From positions 9,752,259-9,812,258 of the forward strand of contig OX442320.1 in assembly GCA_949358305.1 (NCBI GenBank): a stretch of 60,000 nt of DNA, in the 5' to 3' direction. This document shows, piece by piece, positions 1 through 10,522 of the stretch (position 1 is the stretch's first letter; each line of letters starts with the position of its first letter). Position numbers and translations under genes: made by a program. Under the pieces are notes generated by a model. That model saw only the letters and a program-made list of their open reading frames with translations. It did no database searches and was not told the DNA's origin. Origin of the DNA: Strigamia acuminata (taxonomy: Eukaryota; Arthropoda; Chilopoda; Geophilomorpha; Linotaeniidae).

Positions 1-221
1 CTAGAAAAATAAATTCTATTCCGTTTTTACAAGATTTGTTTCAAAAAGTCGTGTTTTAAGTGATTTTGGTGTTTGTGCGTTTGTTTTTGAGTCTTTTTAA
101 CGTCACAAAGAGGGAAAATAGCGATACAAGCACTTTTTGAATGCAGCAAATGTCTTTTTTACACTTTTAAAAACAGAATTGGGTGTGATAATAATTGAAA
201 GTGTTTAAATGATTTTCTTAC

Positions 222-312
222 CATTTCTGAATATCGCTGGAATGACAAGTTGTTGAGCGAATTGCAGGTTGAGAAGGAAGAGTAGAGTTGAGAGTATTTT
301 ATGTTTTTTCAT
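222..312 (-). CDS. First exon (signal peptide) of a secreted protein gene that runs off the left edge
   Basis: The exon reads from an ATG at 312-310 through a hydrophobic leader (M-K-K-H-K-I-L-S-T-L-L-F-L-L-N-L-Q-F-A) and stops at a strong phase-1 donor, G|GTAAGA, at 222/221. It is a classical signal peptide with probable cleavage after the Ala of QFA. The intron continues down to a TTTTTCTAG acceptor that ends exactly at position 1, so the next exon begins just outside the window. Like the other secreted genes in this cluster, the first exon carries only the leader and ends in phase 1. The mature product cannot be seen. Confidence 0.6.
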
Positions 313-887
313 GTTTTCTTTCCGTCTGTGGTGCTGGCTCGTCGAAGAACCGTGTCAAAGTGGCACTGGTAGCAAATTCACGTCTTAAGTAATGGAGAAA
401 CGAACTGTTAAACGTCTATTTAACAGGTGGCTGTGTGGGATATTCAATGGTTTATTAGTGCGGTGTTAATGGTTGTCGCAATTTCGACGTTAATGGGCAA
501 ATTGACTTTACTTTTTGCGTGAATACAATTTTTTTATTATCGATGTTTAATCGGCAGCCATTGTTGGGTTGTTCTAAAGAAGCAAAAGCGCTCGAGTTAA
601 CGGTTTCACCTAGTGGGGAAGGTGCGCAGCTGTTATTGCCGTGTTTGTGGGTGGTTTGGTGAAGGTTTTGATGCCAAAAAGTGGTGAAATTTGCTCTTAA
701 AATTGCATACCGATTTGCGAGAAGGCGGAAATGAAGTCATTGGGTGTTTACTAGCGACGACTAGTGATTTTTGTTTGAACTAAAATAAATTGCGGTTGAA
801 ATTATTATTTTTATTTTTTATTTTTATTCAATTTTAGTATTTTACATTAGGAATTTCTTTTATGAATATTTTTATTTTTGTTTTATT
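313..887. other. Intergenic, nothing recognised
   Basis: This holds the presumed promoter of the signal-peptide exon at 222-312 and the 3' flank of the gene at 888-1502. It is AT-rich and has no convincing ORF, RNA gene or repeat. Confidence 0.4.
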
Positions 888-1502
888 TTAATCTATCCAA
901 TTGTAGCCATCCAGATCTGACAGAAATATGTCGTCGTCGTCGTGTTCATTGGTCGTGAGTTTTGGTTGGTTCTGCTTTTGTTTTGCTTTTTTATTCGCTG
1001 GTGGTGCTGGGAATTTATTCTGCTCATTGTTGAGATGCTTTTCTTTGGTTTTTTCGTCGTCGGTTTGGCCTTGGCCGGGGAATCGTTTGATGTTTGTGAT
1101 TTGACCAAACTGGTGTTGTAGTATTTCGCCATTGTGGAACGAAATGACGATTCCCATTGGTTTGGTTTGCTTGTCGCTGATTCCCAGAAGCATTGCGATT
1201 GCCACGGGTTGGGTGTTGGAGCCGGGAAAAGTCGATTTGTCTTGGCTGCGATCGATTCGATTTTTATGTCCGTTTTGGAAAGTTTGTGGTTTTTCAATTC
1301 TGGGACTGTGGATCCACGGTTGGTTGAAGTCTTGGATGCTTTTGGATGACTCGTCTTTGGTTTTATCTGAAAAATAAATGGGAAATTAAAATAGATAAAT
1401 ATTGGAGCAGAATTATTGATAGTAATAATTACCATTTAGGAATTTGGCCAGATTTGGAACGAAGAGGAGAAAAAGAAACAATTTTTGACAAAATATTGCC
1501 AT
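888..1502 (-). CDS. Two-exon secreted basic/acidic low-complexity protein, about 182 residues
   Basis: Exon 1 is 1502-1433 and exon 2 is 1366-888, joined across a 66-bp intron (G|GTAATT ... TTTTTCAG) in phase 1. Exon 1 encodes only a signal peptide (M-A-I-F-C-Q-K-L-F-L-F-L-L-F-V). Exon 2 encodes a hydrophilic chain rich in Lys, Gln, Asn and Ser with no cysteine. It includes a short more ordered patch (G-I-V-I-S-F-H-N-G-E-I-L) and ends with an acidic tail (D-D-D-D-I-F-L-S-D-L-D-G-Y-N-W-I-D). The length is a multiple of three across the splice and the frame is open. I recognise no family. Same strand and same first-exon design as its neighbours suggest another exocrine product. An alternative frame of exon 2 is open for longer but does not join the signal-peptide exon in frame. 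Confidence 0.65.
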
Positions 1503-1991
1503 GGTGCAAAGTGATGTTTGCACTGTGTTGGTAGCAAGAAATAAATGACTCAGTCATTGGTACACACACTCCAAATGGCTCGACAATAAAATTTGTTATT
1601 AATACCGATATTAATGGGAGATTAATAGTGAACAGTTGGAAGTGTTTTATGACCCAATTTCTTTTCAGATAAAATGAGGGTGTTATCCCATATGGTTTGC
1701 AAAATGTATTGTAAAATGCATTCTCAATATTATTATTTGTCAAATATGAATGCATAATTTAATGTACAAATAATACACTTAATATTTTAATATTTTGAGT
1801 GGTGAAAAAATCAAATTGTTGTGTTTACATGCAGAAAATAATTCGTGATCACTTTTGGTTTTCGACCCATCGGGAAGTGTCGGAAGCGATGCGCGCATGC
1901 GCAATAAAAATAGAGATGAGAAAAATGAGATGTGAACTGTATAGGCTTAACAGGAGAAAAAAATCTAAGGCTGAGCTCAAGTGCTAAGATT

Positions 1992-2034
<43 letters not shown>

Positions 2035-2081
2035 TTCGTTCATTCTACATGTGTGTATGTAGTTCAATGTTATCATCTGCT
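1503..2081. other. AT-rich spacer with a TTTA microsatellite
   Basis: No coding signal is seen. A (TTTA)n run occupies about 1988-2035. The stretch from about 1940 to 2081 is the 3' flank of the small peptide gene. Recognisable decayed copies of this flank occur near 23,870 and 25,230, which marks it as part of the duplicated unit. Confidence 0.5.
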
Positions 2082-2276
2082 TCAGAATAATTTGAGGACT
2101 GGATCTTCCAGATGAACATGAATTGCGGCTCTGGTTCTTCTTGGTCTACCACTCGGGCGTGCTCTAGTGTGGTTACAGTTGTGCAGTGGTGGTGGTCCAC
2201 TTGAGTTCTGAGCTTCAATCATTGCGATGGAGACAATGACGCCAACCATAAGTAGAAGAATTGTGTACTTGATCAT
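2082..2276 (-). CDS. Small secreted peptide, 64 residues
   Basis: The ATG at 2276 opens a strong signal peptide (M-I-K-Y-T-I-L-L-L-M-V-G-V-I-V-S-I-A-M-I-E-A) followed by about 41 mature residues. These are rich in Pro, Arg and His, with a single Cys, an RPSGRPRRTR basic stretch and the C-terminus P-V-L-K-L-F. Transcription can be modelled: a TATATAAA box at 2404-2397, a noncoding exon ending at 2349 (ATTG|GTAAGC), and an acceptor TTCTAG at 2301 so that the coding exon starts at 2300. The basic sites could be processing sites, so a neuropeptide, antimicrobial or gland peptide are all possible; none is shown. Decayed paralogues lie near 16,120 and 23,870-24,430, so this is the surviving copy. 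Confidence 0.65.
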   Translation of the reverse strand: MIKYTILLLMVGVIVSIAMIEAQNSSGPPPLHNCNHTRARPSGRPRRTRAAIHVHLEDPVLKLF

Positions 2277-2396
2277 GGTTTCAAGTCCAAACCTGATGAA
2301 CTAGAATGAAACGAGATTTACATTGGAAAGATTAAAGTTTATGCTTACCAATTGCTGCTGAATTTCAATTTTCAGTTATTGCGAAGTGAGCTGGGT

Positions 2397-2404
2397 TTTA
2401 TATA
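2397..2404 (-). promoter_or_regulatory. TATA box of the small peptide gene
   Basis: On the minus strand the sequence reads GTATATAAAACC. It lies about 50 bp upstream of a noncoding first exon whose donor GTAAGC is at 2348. Position and sequence fit a TATA-driven, strongly and tissue-specifically expressed gene; the expression part is inference. Confidence 0.55.
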
Positions 2405-2677
2405 CTCCAGGAGTAGAATAATCATCAGATTTTGTGCTGATCATTTGGGATGGTTGACAATTGCAGATTGTTGCAGTTTTGTTAGAATTTGGATTTTGGG
2501 CGGAAATAACACATCATTAGAGTTTCATCAGCCTGGAAATGAAAATTCAGATGGAGGAAAAGGAAACCTGGCAGCTATAGTTAATGTCCATAATTTAAAT
2601 GCAGACTGAAAGAAAATATTTGTACCGTAACTTAAATTTGTAATCACATTTTTACAGCAAGTTAGTTGAAATCTTAA

Positions 2678-3120
2678 GCCTAGTTCACATGCATGCGTTG
2701 CTGCATGTGCTAACGCACGACGCATGAAGTTGAAATATATCAACTTCATGCGTCGGGCGTTAACGCATGCAGAAGGCACAAAATTGCACAAAATCGCATG
2801 TTGCTTCGGCCAACGCGCGTTGGCGATGCAAACTTGTTCACATAAACGCACGTGCACGAAGCAGCTTTGGTGCGCTAACGCATGCATTAGCGCGTGCATG
2901 TGAACTAGCCTTTAAGCCTAGTTCACATGCATGCGTTAGCGCACCAAAACTGCTTTGTCTACATGCGTTGCATGTGAACTAGGTTGCTTCACCAATGCGA
3001 GTTGGTCGACGCGCCTTGTGATTTTGTGCGTTATAACTGAGGGTGAAATATTTCAACTTCATGCTTCCACGTTGAAGCGTTGAAGCTGATGCAACAATGC
3101 ATGCATGTGAACTAGCCTTT
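2678..3120. mobile_element. Two abutting MITE/foldback copies with TTAA target sites
   Basis: Copy 1 is 2678-2911 and copy 2 is 2916-3120. Each begins CCTAGTTCACATGCATGC and ends with the reverse complement GCATGTGAACTAG. TTAA is present at 2674-2677 and again at 2912-2915 between the copies. The interiors are full of imperfect GCATGCG/CGCATGC palindromes. They lack coding capacity. TTAA targeting is typical of piggyBac-type elements, but the termini do not prove the superfamily. They are inserted in the spacer downstream of the small peptide gene, because the same spacer next to genes C and D lacks them. Confidence 0.7.
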
Positions 3121-3880
3121 TATTCCAGAGATCTTGTAGGTATCCTTGAGCAAAGGGAATCAAAAGGAATTAATTGTTTATTTTGTATAATTTAAATAAC
3201 ATTTACAGTAAAAGCCACTTTATCTGGCAAGGTCGTGACCGGAGGGTTTGCGGATAATATCTTATTTTTTTATTCTAAGATGCCATCGAGTGTAAGACTA
3301 ACTTTGTTTTTATAAATGTTTGTGCGGGAAGGAAAGTGCATTTTGCATTCTAATACCATGTTCTCTCGATTCTCGGATCTAGATCTGTGTGCCTAACAAC
3401 TCCATTCGCCAATCGAGTTCCCACAACTTGATTCAAAGATTGGATATGGATTGGATTTGAATTCGGATAGATACAGACTTGTGCTGTTACAATCGTGCAG
3501 GCACAAGTCTGAATAGGGCTGGGTCTGCCCACGTCGAAACTTTTTTTCTTTTTATGCTAACAAGGGGGGCCTAGCACTCTCTTGACCCTCCTTGAACCTA
3601 ACCTTACCAGTTTTTATAAACGAATCTTCCTCCAGGGAGTAATATATGATTGGTTCCGGATAAAAAACAGCTGTATTCTTTAAATCCAGAAAGAGTGCTG
3701 AATTGATTACAAAAAGTTGTGATGACTGGTGCATCCATGTTTGCTTGAATAAAATGGAGAAATAGCATTGTATTGCTTATTCTTAACCGATTTATTTAAA
3801 GTAATACATATACACGAGAAAATACATATACACGAGAAAATTTTCCAGCAAAATTGAGTCCAAAATTTATGTTCCAGAAT
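3121..3880. other. Spacer with a duplicated segment and a C-rich interspersed repeat
   Basis: From 3160 to 3280 the sequence is a diverged copy of spacer DNA at about 16,560-16,640 and 26,330-26,420, part of the duplicated gene unit. At 3556-3610 lies a repeat (CTAACAAGGGGGG ... CTTGACC ... GAACCTAACCTTAC) that recurs at 7803-7858. No gene is seen. Confidence 0.45.
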
Positions 3881-4141
3881 TGTCATAAAGCAGGAATTGT
3901 AAAAGCTTGATTGGAATGTATTCTTAAAGATTTGTGTGTTCTAATATGTGTGGTTTGGTTGTAGAAATACGAGTACTTCCATGTAGAGAATGAGATATTT
4001 ATTTGTTGGCACTTTGCCAGAGAAACCATCTCGGTGGAGGCACTAATAGTGATACGGTGGGTAGAAATACCTCCACGTCGTGAATAAAATTTAGCTGGTC
4101 TAATTGTTGCTACTTTGCTTCTTCCAAAAGTACTACCACTG

Positions 4142-7100
4142 TCAGAATGCAGGAATGGAAGGAAAATTACCACTACCAGAAGCACTAATGGAAGGAAAAT
4201 TACTACTACCAGAAGCACCAATGGAAGGAAAATTACCACTACCAGAAGCACTAATGGAGGGCAAATTACCACTACTAGAAGCACTAATGGAAGGCAAATC
4301 ACCACTACCAGATAGACTAATGGAAGGCAAATTACCACTACCAGATAGACTAATGGAAGGCAAATTACCACTACCGGATAGACTAACGGAAGGCAAATCA
4401 CCACTTCCAGATAGACTAATGGAAGGCAATTTACCACTACCAGATAAACTAATAGAAGGCAATTTACCGTTACCAGATAAACTAATCGAAGGCAAATTAC
4501 TACTACCGGATAAACTAATAGAAGGCAAATCACCACTACCTGATAGACTAATGGAAGGAAAATCACCATTACCAGATAGACTAATGGAAGGCAAATCTCC
4601 ACTACCCGATAGACTAATGGAAGGCATATTACCACTACCAGATAGACTAATGGAAGGCAAACCACCACTACCAGATAGACTAATGGAAGGCAAATCACCA
4701 CTACCCGATAGACTAATAGAAGGCAAATTTCCACTACCAGATAGACTAATGGAAGGCAAATCTCCACTACCAGATAGACTAATGGAAGGCAAACCACCAC
4801 TACCAGATAGACTAATGGAAGGAAAATTTCCACTACCAGATAGACTAACGGAAGGCAAATTACCACTATCGGGTAGACTAACGGAAGGCAAACCACCACT
4901 ACCAGATAGACTAATGGAAGGCAAATTTCCACTACCAGATAGACTAATGGAAGGCAAATTTCCACTACCAGATAGACTAATGGAAGGCAAATTTCCACTA
5001 CCAGATAGACTAATGGAAGGCAAACCACCACTACCAGATAGACTAATGGAAGGCAAACCACCACTACCAGATAGACTAATGGAAGGCATATTACCACTAC
5101 CATCTACATTAATGGAAGGCAAATTACCGCTGTCCGATGCACTAATGGTTCCAGAAATTATAACTATGCTAGCAGGCTTAGTGTAAGTAATGTTTGGACC
5201 ATTAACTGTAATAGTTGTAGCAGGGTTGTAGACAGTGACATTTGGTGGATTTATTGTGACAACCATTTGGGACTTGTAAATGGTTTGTTGTGGTAAAGAA
5301 ACAGTGAAAGGTGGTAAACTTTGTGTTACTACAATTCCTGGATAAGTTATAGTTGTATTTTTGCCCGTTGCTAATAAAGTTTGACCAGGAACAGTAATAG
5401 TTACAGTTTTTGCCATTTGTACAACTGTGTATGTTGGTTGTGTTTTGGTGATTGTTACACCTGGTGCCAGAACAGTATGCCCAGGCATTGTACTAGTAAG
5501 CACCTTATTTGTGACAAACATTGTAGATCCAGCTAAGGTAATAGTTTCATCAGACTTATTAACAAAATATGTAGAAACTGCTGTAATTGTTATTGGTATG
5601 ATTTCCGTTGAAGCAATTGATGTAAATGTTGCAGCTGGTAATGTAATAGTTGTGTTTGTACCACTTGCAATAACAACTCCACCAGCAACTGTCTTAGTGG
5701 TTACATTCCCTGTAGCAATGACCGTAGAACCAGCAACAGTTATCGTGATGGCAGGGGCAGTCTCTACATAAACATTGCCAGGAGCTGTTACAGTCCTGTC
5801 AGCAGCAGATATGGTTTGAATCTTGCCAGGAACTGTGACTTGAATGTCTTGCGCAGTGACAGATATGATGGACCCAGGAACTGTTGATGTTACTGCACTA
5901 CCGTTAGTCAGAACGGTTTTACCGGCCTGTGTGACTGTTACGTTGGATGCCAATACCGTGTGTATTTTTCCCGGTTGGGTGATTGTTATTGCTTCTCTTG
6001 TGAATGTGCTTATTGGGCCTGGAATTGTAATGGTTGTTGGTGTTCCTAACATTGTTACTATCTTCCCAGGCTGTCTTATGGTGACGGGAGCACCGCTTTC
6101 GATAACTGTGTGACCGGGTACGGTAAATGTTGACTCGGCACCATTAGCGGTTACCGTGCCCACACTGATTGTACCACTGGTAGCAGTTTGGGTTACAACG
6201 GGACCAGCTATCGTGGTTGTAGTTGCGGGTCCCACTACAATTACCGTTGTGTCGGGCTCTGTTATTGTTACAACGCCGTTGTGAGCGATTGTGGTTGAAT
6301 CGGGTTGTGTGACAGTGACAACATTTGTGGTGACTGTGACCGTCTTTGCAGCTACGGTTATGAAATTGGTTCCGTGCTGAATGTTGGTGTTACCGTAAGC
6401 CGGCGTCGGTTGCAGGTAGACGGTCTGAGGCTGTTGGTAGACTGTTATGATCTGTGGTGGTGCGTAAACCGTTTGCTGGTAGGATGGTGATTGCTGGTAT
6501 ATTGTTTGGCCAGGACCTGGTGCTTGTTGGTATATTGTTTGGCCAGGAACTTGGGTGTTGTGTATGGTGTTTGGTGGATTTTGCCATTGTTGGTTTTGGT
6601 TTCCACCCTGCATTGTATTTTGCCATTGTTGGTTTTGGTTTCCACCCTGCATTGTATTTTGCCATTGTTGGTTTTGGTTTCCACCCTGCATTGTATTTTG
6701 CCATTGTTTGTTTTGGTTTCCATCCTGCTTTGTATTTTGCCATTGTTGGTTTTGGTTTTGGTTTTGGTTCCCACCACCCTGCTTGGTACTTTGCCATTGT
6801 TGGTTTTGGTTTCCACCATTCTGCATTGTATTTTGCCATTGTTGATTTTGATTGCCACCACCTTGGTTTGAATTTTGCCCCTGTTGGTTTTGGTTTCCAC
6901 CACCTTGGTTTGTATTTTGCAATTGTTGGTTTTGGTTTTGATTTCCACGATTTTGGTTTTTGTTTCCACCACCTTGATTTTGGTTTTGATTTTGGTTTTG
7001 ATTTTGGTTTTGGTTTTGGTTTTGGTTGCCACCACCTTGATTTGAATTTTGCCATTGTTGATTTTGCACTGATTTCGTATTCTTGACTATTATGGTTTTT

Positions 7101-8883
7101 GGATTGTAAACAGTCTTCGTTGCCACCTTTGTGTGACTGCCTTGTACTGTTTTCGTGTATGTTATACGGTTACCGCCCGATACTGTTTTCGTGTGTGTTA
7201 CAAGGTTACTGCCCTGAACTATTTTGGTGCGTGTTACACGGTCACTGCCCTCTATCGTTTTCGTGAGTGTTACACGGTTACCGCCTTGTATTGTTTTAGT
7301 GTGTGTTACACGGTTATCGCCGTGCACCGTTTTTGTAAGTGTTACGTAGTTCGCGGCAGTTACAGTTTGTATGCGTCCATAATTATCTTCCGTTTCCCTA
7401 TGGTAATTGTAAATAAAAATCGTAGTTAACAATAGATATGCTTATTAGGTCATGACTCAGGGCCGGATTAAGGCTTCGGTTCTCACAGTTCTTAAAGGAG
7501 AGGGGAACAATGGGACTGAGGGGTGTCCATTAATTCAAAATAAAAAAATTGTTTAAGTAAAATCTCTAATAAAATGTTTGGATATTTTTTCTATTTAGGC
7601 TTCCAGAAATGGATGTACTTCATTTTCGCGATTTCATTTTAGCGATTTCATTTTAGCGACACACCATTTTAGCGAACATGTCATTTTAGCGACACAAAAA
7701 TTGCTAAAATGACATGTTCGCTAAAGTGATGGCTGCTAAAATGGCACTAATACTAACACTAATATTAACCTAACCATATAGTTTAGGTTTAATTCCTAAG
7801 AAGGGCTAACAAGGGGGGATGCAGCCCCCCCTTGACCCCCCGCGAACCTAACCTTACTGGTTTTTTGATGCAAACCACTTTTTTGAGCCGGTTTGTCGCG
7901 GTAAATTGTGTCGCGTCGCTAAAACGTAGCGATCACTAAAATGTCGCGTCGCTAAAATTTGTCGATCACTACTGGAGAATTACCTTATTGTCGCTAAAAT
8001 GTGATTGCTAAAATGGGACTTTTTTTTGTAAAAATCGCTAAAATGAGCGTTGCTAAAATGACTATAACTGTCCAGAAATCTGTTTCTAACATGAATATTT
8101 ATAAATTACATCATCAAAACATTTTCAAGCAAATCCGATTTCCATTTGACCACCCCCATAATCTGGCCCTGCCCTGACTCATAAGTTAAGCTTACCGTAC
8201 GGTTATTGTCTGCACCGATCGCAAATTGCTTGAGCTTTTGGTTACTGGTTTGCTGCCCGGAGATTTGTGCACGATGACCGTTTTCGTGGCTTTGCTGGCT
8301 GGGGGTCTGTGCACGACCACTGTTTTCGTTCTTGTTTGAGTCACTCGAGCTTTGTTTTTAACGTTGACCGTTTTGCGTGAAGGTGGTCGAACTGTGGTGG
8401 GCCGCACGACGTTTCGTTTAGGACGATGTGTGGCGTCGAAACAGCAGCCCGTGGTTCGCTGCACCGCACAACACAATTTGGAATTGCAGTCGGAATGCGA
8501 AGAGCACGACTCGCACGCTTCCGACGTCGCATTATTCGGGCACTGGTTTCCAGCTGGAAGTGGTTTAGAAATAAATTGTTTTTAAGGAATAATTTGATTA
8601 ACTCACTGCTCGTTATGCAACACTGTCTAATCGATTGACAGCATGTTTGGTCATCTTTGCAATCCTCGTCTTTACGGCATTGATTTTGACATTTGGATGG
8701 GTCGATGATTGTCGGACATTCTCGTGGTTTAACTATTTCTAAATTTAAAAAATGCTGGATTTAAATAAATAATTAATTTTAATTTAATTTGTTTTCTTTT
8801 TTACCGTTTTGTTCAGACAGCGCTGCTTGGTCGGACAGAGGTGGCCCTTGGCAGATGAAGAAGCAGAAAAGGAGAAATAACAT
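4142..8883 (-). CDS. Giant secreted WAP-like / Q-N-rich / tandem-repeat protein, paralogue A (about 1274 residues)
   Basis: The four exons are 8883-8805, 8738-8607, 8553-8196 and 7397-4142. All junctions are GT-AG with phases 1, 1 and 2, and the frame is open. Exon 1 is a signal peptide (MLFLLFCFFICQ). Exons 2 and 3 each encode an 8-Cys module spaced C-x7/8-C-x2/3-C-x5-C-x4/5-CC-x5/7-CC, resembling a WAP four-disulfide core but with the last two Cys adjacent. Exon 3 adds a basic Lys/Thr/Val tail. Exon 4 encodes TKTVxGxNRVT repeats, an Asn/Gln tract (plus strand 6580-7060), TIYQQ-Pro repeats, a long Thr/Val-rich region, and about 29 units of GSGNLPSISLS-type repeat. The C-terminus is odd: one extra base near 4150 ends the frame at IPAF, while the tail shared with paralogue C (IRP-x-K) survives in the next frame. 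The role is probably structural and extracellular, by architecture only. Confidence 0.85.
4145..5125 (-). repeat. 33-bp coding minisatellite (11-residue repeat) of gene A
   Basis: About 29 near-identical 33-bp units encode GSG(N/D/G)LPSISLS variants. The period is divisible by three, so several other frames are also open. Variation at the residue after GSG and at the Ile/Val position shows partial homogenisation. Confidence 0.9.
7609..8075. mobile_element. Foldback-type insertion in intron 3 of gene A built from CATTTTAGCGA subrepeats
   Basis: The intron is about 800 bp here but about 70 bp in paralogues B and D. The extra DNA begins with repeated CATTTTAGCGA and ends with the reverse complement TCGCTAAAATG, so the 11-mer flips orientation mid-element. 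An internal CTAACAAGGGGGG ... CTTGACCCCCC segment (7803-7858) recurs at 3556-3610. No ORF is seen. Class is unknown; subterminal short repeats are seen in foldback DNA transposons. Confidence 0.55.
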
Positions 8884-8906
8884 GTCCAAGCAGGATTCGT
8901 GATCTC

Positions 8907-8989
8907 ACTGACAGGTATGTAAAATCTTGTAATGTGTGAAGGAAGTTTCTGTTCTGTCCAATTGCGTCTGCACAATTAACTTCCTGTGG
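8907..8989 (-). promoter_or_regulatory. Promoter block of gene A (initiator plus conserved upstream motif)
   Basis: On the minus strand a TCAGT initiator at 8911-8907 lies about 25 bp before the ATG. A block CCACAGGAAGTTAATTGTG at 8989-8971 lies 88 bp before it. Both recur at nearly the same spacing upstream of paralogues B, C and D while flanking DNA diverges. TCAGT is the common arthropod initiator; AGGAAG resembles an ETS core. The trans-factor is unknown. Confidence 0.6.
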
Positions 8990-10522
8990 CATTTTAAAAA
9001 ATTTAAATTTTAAATTTTGTTATTTGCACGCAAATTCTCATTGATTTTGTCGGTCTGATGAAAATGCTAGGATTTGGCTAATGTGAATGCATTTTGTGCG
9101 TTTGAGAAAACAGGATGTCGACGGCAATGACACCAACTCGCGTATTTTATTAATTCCGGGAAGTTTTTATTGAATTAAATTACTTTAACGGTGTAGTTTA
9201 ATCGTGAATTGTTAGGTTCAGTTTTAATTAATTATCTACCGTGATACTTAAAAATGGCTTCGTTGGTTGGTGATAGGACACCATGTTAAAAAAATTTGAT
9301 ATAATCAACTTTTGTTGTAACGAACCTATTTTTTGCGTCCGTTGCGATTCGTTATAACAAGACTCTACTACTAATAGCGGACTTTTGGGGCGGGGCCTAA
9401 TGTCTGTGCACGCAAAACAAATTTAAATGATTTCAAACTTATTTCCCTGTGTTAATTTTGTGATGATTTTTTTATTTCACCACCAGTTAAAGTTCTACTT
9501 TTTTTTTTAAAGTGAATATGTAGATAAAACAATGCTCTTTCAAGCTAATTTCTTTTTTTCAACAGTGTTTACACATTATTGCGGTACAGCACTTTATTGG
9601 TGCATGATTCCAAAACTTTTTGCCAGGAGTTTACGAAACTATAATGACAAGGTTTTAATTTTTTTTAATTCTCTAGTTTGGACTTGTGGCATTTATTCGG
9701 ACCAGAGAGTGTATGGTGTATGAACTGGACATTCCCAGATCCTGATAAGTTCCTGGGAACTGTACTTTGTCCGGTCCATACAGAGTGGATAGAATGTAAG
9801 ATAGACTTCCAGTGGTAAGTCTATCTTTTGTGCAAAACAGGTTTGCTTACTTGATCAGTTTTCCAGGAAAGCAAAATAAGGATTTTCATTTAGTTGGAAA
9901 ACTTGGTAAATGTTACTTACAATAAGTTAAGCAAAATAAATGGATTTACTTACCCAAACTATGACACAAAAACAGTATACCCTAAAGTGAAAACTAGGTT
10001 ATTAAATTAATACAGTTAATCAGATTTGTCTTAACCAATTTGTATGGACCTAAATATAAAAATGTAAACAATTGATTATAAGAAGTTGTAATTACTGATA
10101 TCTGGTATATCTGTGTATTCTTGAAGAAAATATACTTAAATGATTTATTTAAACTAATACATACATTCCAGGAAGTAATAAAATTCAGTTTAAAATTTAT
10201 ATTCTGGAATTATTCAAAATCAGGGATTGTAGAAGCAGTTGTAGAAGTTTTTAAACATTTGTGTTATTATTAGTTTTAATGTTTGTGGGGTTTGTGGATG
10301 TAGTTATGTTGTTAAAGGAACGAAAGTTACATGCGAGGAGCAACTTTGATGAAGAACTGGTTTTATTGAGGAAACAGAGGGGTTTATATACTCAAAAAAT
10401 ACACTAACGTTACATGGACATTTTTATACATTTATATTGTTTTACGGACGTTACGTGATTGTGCGGAAATGGTTGAATAATTCTAACATTGAAAGAAATA
10501 AGTCTATGTGAAAAGTAAAGAT
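8990..10522. other. Spacer between genes A and B
   Basis: Near 9100-9170 it keeps pieces shared with the upstream regions of B, C and D (ACACCAACTCGCGT). From about 10,050 to 10,260 it is homologous to the 3' flanks of the other giant genes. A small hairpin (AGATAGACTT / AAGTCTATCT) lies near 9800-9830. I see no gene. Confidence 0.45.
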
